Shown: positions 57,419-64,000 of the stretch, one piece after another
Position numbering within the stretch: position 1 is the first letter of the stretch
Layout: every line of letters starts with the position of its first letter
Assembly: GCF_907164915.1 (NCBI RefSeq)
Contig: NC_061864.1
Coordinates: 19,566,484-19,630,483 of the forward strand
DNA from: Impatiens glandulifera
Lineage: Eukaryota; Streptophyta; Magnoliopsida; Ericales; Balsaminaceae
Direction: 5' to 3'
Length of the DNA: 64,000 bases
Notes under the pieces: generated by a model
What the model saw: the letters and a program-made list of their open reading frames with translations, nothing else
Told to the model about the DNA's origin: nothing
The model's database searches: none
Program-made: the position numbers and the translations under genes

Positions 57419-57825
57419 CATGGACTAGGAAATCTTGGGTTTTGTGAAATCAAAAGATCAAGTGCAGAAGAAGACAATTTGGTCTTGAATAAGGCAGTGA
57501 GCCTTAATTCTGAAGTAGGGCGAATTAAAACCGATAACAAACATGAATTCAGTAGTGAAGAGGTTCAAAGTCAGAAAAGACCTACTAAAGCAGAACGAGA
57601 TGAAAATCGAAGACAAAGCAGAAAGATCCTAGATCCAGAAGCTACTAAATCTATCACGGGAGAAGATGAGATCTACATGAGGCAACTCTCACTCAATGGA
57701 AATAGTATTCCATGTAATCAAACTGTAGCCATTGAGGATAGTGAGGCAAGTGATGCTTATGATTTCTCTGATGAAGAGGTCCAGGACAGTCTGGAAAGTC
57801 AGGAACCCAACACTTATATTCATTC

Positions 57826-60800
57826 ATGAATATAGTGACATGGAACATAAGGGGACTCAATGACCCTCTAAAATGTAAAGAAATCAGGAGGATCATTGAG
57901 AATCAGAAGATCACTATTATGGGTATTCTTGAGACAAAAGTCGGAACGTTGAGAAGGTTAGCAAACTGTGTATTGATAGTAGCTGGGAAATCATTCACAA
58001 CTCAAATGACAAAACGGGCAGAATCTGGGTTATTTGGGATAACAAAGTTGTTGAGGTGATGACTCTCTTTTCGAATGATCAAGCAATCCTGGTGGAGGTC
58101 AAAAACAGAATCACAAGAATCGTGTGTAATCTTGCTATTGTCTATGGTAGCAACTCAAGCACTGACAAAAGACTCCTCTGGAATTGTCTTAGAAACTGGA
58201 TCGGTATTGATAAATCTTAGGCTGTCCTTAGTGATTACAACGTAACCAGAAACGAATCTGATCGTAGCCCAGAATCTGAAATTACTCGGGATATGATTGA
58301 CTTTAATGACTGCATCAAAGATATGGGTTGTATCGAGCCTACTAATTCTGGGAATTTCTTCACTTGGTCTTCTACGAGAGGGAATGAGCAAATTAGAAAA
58401 AGTAGAATTGACAGATGTCTGGTAAATGAGAGCTGGATTAACCAATTTCCGAGAAGTCAACTTTATGTTTTGAATCCGGGTATATCTGATCATTGCCCGA
58501 TTAAATTGTTCTGGGAAAAGGAAGAAAGGTTCAAAAGGCCCTTTAAATTTTTCAATTTCTGGATGGATAATGATAAATTCAAGGGTATTCTCGAAAGTGT
58601 ATGGTCAACAGATGTCAGAGGTTCTAACATGTATAGGGTTTCTGAGAAGCTTAAGCTCCTGAAGAATCATCTCCAAAGCTTTGACAAGAAGAAGTTCAGC
58701 AATATCTCCAATAGAGTTCTGGCTGCTAGAGAAGAACTGGAAGAGGTTCAGAAAAAGTTATTAAGGGATGATAGTGATGAACAACTCAATGAAACAGAAA
58801 GATATGTGCTTGAAAACTTCAGGAAACTGAGTCTGCTTGAAGAGAATTTTGTTAGACAGAAATCAAGACAGAGCTGGCTTTCGTTGGGTGACAAAAACAC
58901 AGCTTTCTTCTACAGAAAATGCAAGGCTAGAAACATGAGAAACAATGTGTACAGGCTGAAGAATGATGATGGTGAATATGTTCAGGGTCAAAAGGGTGTC
59001 CAAGATCTGACTATTGATTTCTATAAACAACTTATGGGTACAAGAAAGCAGCATCAAAGTCACCTGAATACCTTGTATCAAATTATTGATAGGAAAATCT
59101 CTACAGAAGATAGTCGCGAGTTGATAGGTGGTCACGAAGGTTGAGGTTAAAGAAGCTCTGTTTAATATTGATGGGAATAAAAACCCGGGTCCTGATGGGT
59201 TTAATGCACAGTTCTTCAAAGATAATTGGTCGGTTGTGGGTAAAGATGTTACTGATGGGGTTCTGGAGTTTTTCAAAAATAGGAAGATGTTAAAACAATG
59301 GAATACAGCGGTCCTAACCTTGATCCCCAAAACTGCGGTACCTGAGAAAGTACAAGATTTCAGACTAATTTCCTATTGCAATGTGATTTATAAAATTATT
59401 TCAAAAATTATTTCTAAACGTTTTAAAAATGTAAAAGGAAAAATAATAAATCTTAATCAATCTACATTCATCCCTGGTAGGACAATCTCTCATAATATTC
59501 TTCTCATGCAGAGCCTATTAAAAGGCTACGGGAAAAAGAAAATATCCCCGAGAGTGGCTTTCAAAATAGATATCAAGAAAACTTTCGACTCTGTTAGATG
59601 GGAAGCCATTCGAGACTTTCTGGTTGTTTCTGTTTTTCCTATGATTTTTATCGATTGGATTATGCAATGCGTTTCATCATCCTGCTTTGTTGTTAGCGTC
59701 AATGGAGTCCACAGAGGCTATTTCAAGGGTGAAAATGGGGTAAGACAAGGGGACCCCCTCTCTTCTTACCTTTTCGTAGTTATCATGGCGATCTTTGAGA
59801 GCATCTTCGCGATGTTTCGAAAGAATCGTCCATACATATTTCACCCATTCTGTGAGGTAGAGGAGGTAACACATTTATGCTTTGCTGACGATTTGTTCAT
59901 TCTAGCGTACGCAGACGTTGATTCCATTAAAATTATTAGGGCTGCACTAACGTTCTTTTCTGAGGTAACAGGTTTAACTATTAATGAAAGCAAAAAGTGT
60001 GGCATTTTATGGAGGCGTGAAGGACGAAACAAAGCAGGACATCTTCAACATCATGGGCATCAAGGAAGGCAGCTTTCCCATAAGGTACTTAGGAATTCCG
60101 TTAACTGCGAAGCAGATCGAGATCTCACACTGCAAGTCGCTGATTGAAAAGGTAAAAAACACGATATCTGGCTGGGCAGCAAAAAAAATTTTCTTATGCA
60201 GGGAGGATCGAACTTATCAAAACCGTGGTTATGGGCATAGTTGGCTATTGGGCGCAACAAATGGTCATTCCGAAGAAGGTAATGAAGGAACTCGACACGC
60301 TGATGAGAAACTTTATCTGGGGTAGTAGTAGAAGAGGAGGAAAGAAAGTCAAATGGACCGCTCTCTGCAAACCGAAGGACAAGGGAGGCATCGACTTAAA
60401 GAACTGTATCGAGTTGAACAAGGCTCTAACCTTCAAGCATTTGTGGGCTTTGGAGCGCAATCAGGAGTCACTATGGATCAAATGGTTGCATACGAGGTTT
60501 ATGAAACACGAAACCAGCATCTGGACCTGCAAAATTCACGAAGGTATGAGCTGGTCTCTAAAAAAGATTCTTAAACTAAAAAGCGATATTGCAGATCTCT
60601 ATGACATCCGACTAGGGGACGGGAAAGACACTCTATTCTAGCATGACCCTTGGTTTGAAAACCAGCCTATCATCGACAAGGAGGAGTTTCAAAATACTCG
60701 TATCAGAAGGGACTGCGCAAAAACGAAAATCAAAGACATCAAAGACGGGAATTAGAACTTGCTCTTGAGAAGAATTCTAGAAGGAAAGAGGATACTTGAT

Positions 60801-61469
60801 CATATAAGTAACATACAACTACACGACAGACCGGATATTCATGAATGGAAAGCTGAGGACAATGGGAAGCTGGTATTGAAGAAAATATGGGAGGTAATCC
60901 GGGAAAAAACGCAGAAAGTAGAATGGGCTTCTCTTGTATGGTCAACGAAGATTATCCCTCGACACCAGTTCATTCTATGGCTCGCCTTCTGGGAAAGACT
61001 CAGCACTCGTGATCGTATCAGTAAGTATATGAGCATCTTGGACGCGAGCTGTCTTCTATGCATAGGAAATGAAGAAACCATAGATCACCTATTCGGGAGC
61101 TGCTGTATTGCTTCGGAGCTTTGGGACAGATTCTATAAAAGCCTAGAGCTGACCAGTTTCCTGAGCGAATGGAATGAAATCAAAGAAGCAGCACTACTCA
61201 AAGCCAATGGAAATAGATTTGCAACAAGCGTGTTCAAGTGTGGATTTAGAGCCGTGGTGTATAACATTTGGCAAGAACGGAATGCAAGGGTATATGACAG
61301 AACCCGCAGGAGCATTGACGAGTTATGGAAAGATATTGTATCGGATTGCAGCGCCCTCGCAGGAACGTGGAGAAGAATTCCAAGCACGGAGCAGAACTGG
61401 AATATCTGCAGGAACTGGAATTTACCGTTTTTTAAACTCACTAGAATTGAAAGCATTGTAAACAAATAA
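57826..61469 (+). pseudogene. LINE ORF2, copy B (broken)
   Basis: Endonuclease N-terminus (MNIVTWNIRGLND, ILETKV with the catalytic Glu) followed by a frameshift near 57955. By comparison with copy A there is a nonsense codon at 58218-58220 (TAG for TGG), a 2-nt loss near 59127, one-base insertions near 59994 and 60187, and TAG for TGG at 60639-60641 and about 60754. The RT palm keeps FADDLFILA. The 3' end runs about 37 codons further than copy A, to TAA at 61467-61469 (…FFKLTRIESIVNK), which shows the normal C-terminus of the family. Confidence 0.9.
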
Positions 61470-61522
61470 TTCATTTACGTTTTTAGCTTTTTAGCTTTTA
61501 TTCAGAATGTTATGACTTCAAA

Positions 61523-61548
61523 ATCATTCTAGGTCTGTCTAGAATGAT
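61523..61548 (+). other. LINE 3' UTR stem-loop, copy B
   Basis: The same perfect 10-bp stem and gtctgt loop as in copy A at 34206-34231. Confidence 0.7.
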
Positions 61549-61636
61549 CTCTTAAACTCGTGGTTTTTTTTCCCGTTTTTGAGAATTTTTAATAAAATGA
61601 CGCTAAGTCGTTTTTCCCAAAAAAAAAAAAAAAAAA

Positions 61637-62039
61637 AATCACTCATTAGTTTTTCAAAATCAAAATTAAATGAGTTAGCCACCTATAATTTCTATAATAA
61701 AATTCTATTTTCTTATTTATAATATTTTTCCGCACAAACCGAAAGACTCTTATTGATAAAGAAACTTTTTTTTATATATAATATACATCTCAATTCAGAT
61801 TCAGATAAATCTCAAATAATATATATATTTTGAAAATAATGTTTATTTTCTGGAGAAAAAGGGTTGATCTCAAATAATTAATAGAAATAAAATTAATTTA
61901 ATCTCAAATAATTAACTCTATCATTTTATCTTATATTGAATTAAATAGCTCTAATAATAAATTAAGAAATAAAGAATATTTGATTGTAAGAGTAGGATTT
62001 GACAATAGAGAAATTGTATAATGAAAAAAGGTGACTTAC
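61637..62039. other. Target duplication, rest of copia LTR and reductase intron 1
   Basis: 61637-61646 is the right LINE duplication. The following sequence should be the remaining copia LTR. The last part before 62040 is reductase intron 1 with donor gtaagt (62039 down to 62034). Confidence 0.5.
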
Positions 62040-62157
62040 AGAGATCGCGAACGGTGGCGTTGACGGTGTATCCTCGCCGGAGAAGATGGTTGACCAGCCA
62101 TGAAGCTATGAATCCCGATGCTCCGGTCACACAAACAGTCTTCCCATCTCCGGTCAT
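62040..62157 (-). pseudogene. DFR/CCR-like reductase exon 1 (third copy)
   Basis: A 118-nt exon identical in length and phase to exon 1 of the intact gene. It starts [20 protein letters not shown] with the dinucleotide-binding motif, ends NATVRDL, and has a good donor gtaagt. No exon 2 follows on this strand within the window, because LINE and copia sequences come next. Exons 5-6 at 54942-55303 probably belong to it. A CT-rich leader (ctctctctctctct at 62162-62180) replaces the hexamer repeat of the other copies. Confidence 0.85.
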
Positions 62158-62538
62158 CACTCACTCTCTCTCTCTCTCTCTTAATCTTGATCTTGAATAT
62201 CTTGATCTTTATCATCAATACATTTTATCCATTATATATATTATGCCACTTCATTTGGGCTAGCTGGATCCTATCTCACTTTTACTAAACTCAAATTACG
62301 TCAGATATATTTATTTTAAATTTATTAGAATACTAAATTTGGAAATATAAGTTAATATATTCTCTCAACCTCAAATTTGACTTAAATCAGGACTATGTTC
62401 TTAAAGTAATTAATTATGGTTTAGTGTATTTATATGGAAGACTTGAACTTTTTTTCGAAAATTTAGGTATATAAAAAATTACGGACAATAATAATGATTC
62501 TTTCGGTAATTCAAAAAATGGTAAGATAGGTGTAAAAG

Positions 62539-62638
<100 letters not shown>

Positions 62639-62996
62639 CATATTGGTTATACCAACATAAGAAAATAATATTTATCAATTAAAAAATATATATTGTATAT
62701 ATAATTGTAATATTTAAATTAAAAAAATAAATGACTTCATATATAAATTATAGGTGGCTTCATATGTAGGTGATAAATGATTTATTTTAAGGGAGACAAG
62801 TGACACATTCTAATGCAGATAAGTGGAATTTATGATAAAGTACAAGTTACATATTTCTAATAAAGATAAGTGGCATAGGTGAGGAAACTTATTATTAGAT
62901 GATTAAATTTTAATGGAATTTAGATAAATCTATTATTTTATGATGTGGTTGGTAAGTAGAATTCTAATTGAAATTATGGGTCTAATTTTAATCATT

Positions 62997-63290
62997 ATGT
63001 TTGGTACTCATTTAAAATTAAGAATTTAAATTAAAATTTTAATGAAATTCAATTTAGTGTTTCTATAATTCTTAATTTTCTTTTAGTTCGAAATGGTAAT
63101 TCTAAATATTTATTTTTTCTATATTTATTTAGAAAAATATTTTATTATTTTATAATTTATAACAAGTTAACATATTAAATATTAAATTGATATATTCAAA
63201 TTATTTTTAATATATAATATAAGAATTAAATATAGTTAAATTATAATTTAATGTTAATTTTAATTTCAATTTTATTCATCCAAATCTAAC
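62997..63290. mobile_element. A+T-rich TIR element (TGTTTGG-end family)
   Basis: Left end atgtttggtactcatttaaa; right end on the minus strand ttagatttggatgaataaaa. Inside, aattaagaattt and aattgaaatt match the other two members at 331-868 and 50991-51712. The ends are imperfect and no duplication is visible. Confidence 0.4.
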
Positions 63291-63297
63291 CTTATAA

Positions 63298-63343
<46 letters not shown>

Positions 63344-63553
63344 GTATGTGTTTCATAATATTAAAATGTTGATATTTGTGATAATTAAATAAAAGGTATA
63401 GATAGTTTAAAGTATTAAATTTTCAAAATTTATTAAAATATGGAAATAATATATTTTAATTAAATATATATATATATGTAATTGTAATATTTAAATTAAA
63501 AAATAAAAATAAATGAGTCATATATAAATTATAGGTGTTAAGATATCAAAAAT

Positions 63554-64000
63554 GTTTTCAAATGATCGCAATAGAGTTACTAGCAAGATCTTGATATGTT
63601 TTTTATTTTTTCAGAAATTTTTATCAAAAGTCTTATTGCAAGGTTAAGGGTAGGTGTTAAGATATCAAAGATCACGTGTTTGAATATAATATATTTTAAA
63701 TGGAAGAAAACAAAATATATTTTTTGAATTTTAATGTAGATATATTTTAATATTTTAATTAATGAATTTACTGATTTGATTGTTAAAAATATATATTATG
63801 AGAGGGTTACCTTGGAGCTCGATATTTACTAGTTTGTTGATGTTGATACGTAGCCGATCCCCTGAAAACGAAGCATTTAGTTGAGCTCGATGGAGCCAAA
63901 GAGAGACTAAAATTGTTCAAAGCAAATTTAACCGAGGATTGTTCCTTCGATGAAGCAATTGAAGGATGTCATGGTGTGTTTCATGTTGCTTCTCCATGTA
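63554..64000 (+). CDS. DFR/CCR-like reductase, partial copy on plus strand (runs off the window)
   Basis: 63554-63853 is intron 1 sequence, clearly alignable to the reverse complement of the intact gene's intron 1, with a small local duplication (gtgttaagatatcaaa twice). Exon 2 starts at 63854 after the tacgtag acceptor and runs off the window edge. It encodes [18 protein letters not shown] and [12 protein letters not shown] and is identical by eye to exon 2 of the intact copy over its 147 visible bases. No exon 1 is found on this strand to the left, so the copy may be 5'-truncated, or its first exon may lie in the inverted segment. Confidence 0.75.

Larger units (their letters stand above)
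57419..61636 (+). mobile_element. L1-type LINE, copy B
   Basis: Collinear with copy A but about 0.55 kb longer at the 5' side. It contains the C-terminal end of ORF1 (open from 57419 to 57829; Glu/Ser-rich, no zinc knuckle visible), then ORF2 starting MNIVTWNIRGLNDPLK at 57826 with an ATG overlapping the ORF1 stop (catga). It ends in a poly-A tail and is flanked by a 10-bp duplication. It lies inside the LTR of the copia fragment, so it is younger than that copia. Confidence 0.9.

Overview
The window looks like nuclear DNA from a eudicot plant. It is extremely A+T-rich, its host genes have short exons with GT-AG introns, and it carries Ty1/copia, L1-type LINE, Mutator/FAR1, mariner/Stowaway, hAT, PIF-like and Helitron sequences. 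I cannot name the species.

Host genes are few. (1) A minus-strand alpha-crystallin/HSP20-like protein, resembling plant IDM3-type ACD proteins, has two coding exons (7352-8196) and probably a leader exon near 10.8 kb. (2) A complete plus-strand NF-YA transcription-factor gene (five coding exons, 18865-21390, 293 aa) has a miR169-like site 2 nt after its stop codon. (3) A minus-strand cluster of extended-SDR reductases of the DFR/CCR-like family contains one intact six-exon gene (48214-49980, 325 aa), a frameshifted tandem copy (52002-53539), and a third copy apparently split into exon 1 (62040-62157) and exons 5-6 (54942-55303) by retroelements. A plus-strand copy enters at the right edge (63554-64000).

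Most of the rest is layered mobile DNA. At 880-5256 there is a copia relic with shared LTRs, and a Helitron-like element lies inside its gag zinc knuckle. From 26404 to 36930 a minus-strand copia element is split by four younger insertions: a mariner-like element carrying a possible host-gene fragment, a small TIR element, a PIF/Harbinger-like element with a TTA target duplication, and a 5'-truncated LINE whose endonuclease/RT frame is open for 1130 codons. From 55304 to about 61.9 kb a plus-strand copia fragment sits in the third reductase copy, and a second, broken copy of the same LINE sits in that copia's LTR. A FAR1/MULE-type transposase relic occupies about 22.7-25.7 kb.

The gaps are very A+T-rich (especially 10.9-18.0, 36.9-37.9 and 40.6-44.1 kb) and hold long (TA)n tracts and several local tandem duplications. 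I found no rRNA, canonical tRNA, CRISPR array or organellar gene. The most informative signals are the nested insertions, the mosaic reductase paralogs (precise absence of one intron, near-identical middle parts), the miR169 site, and tRNA-like promoter boxes inside non-autonomous DNA transposons.
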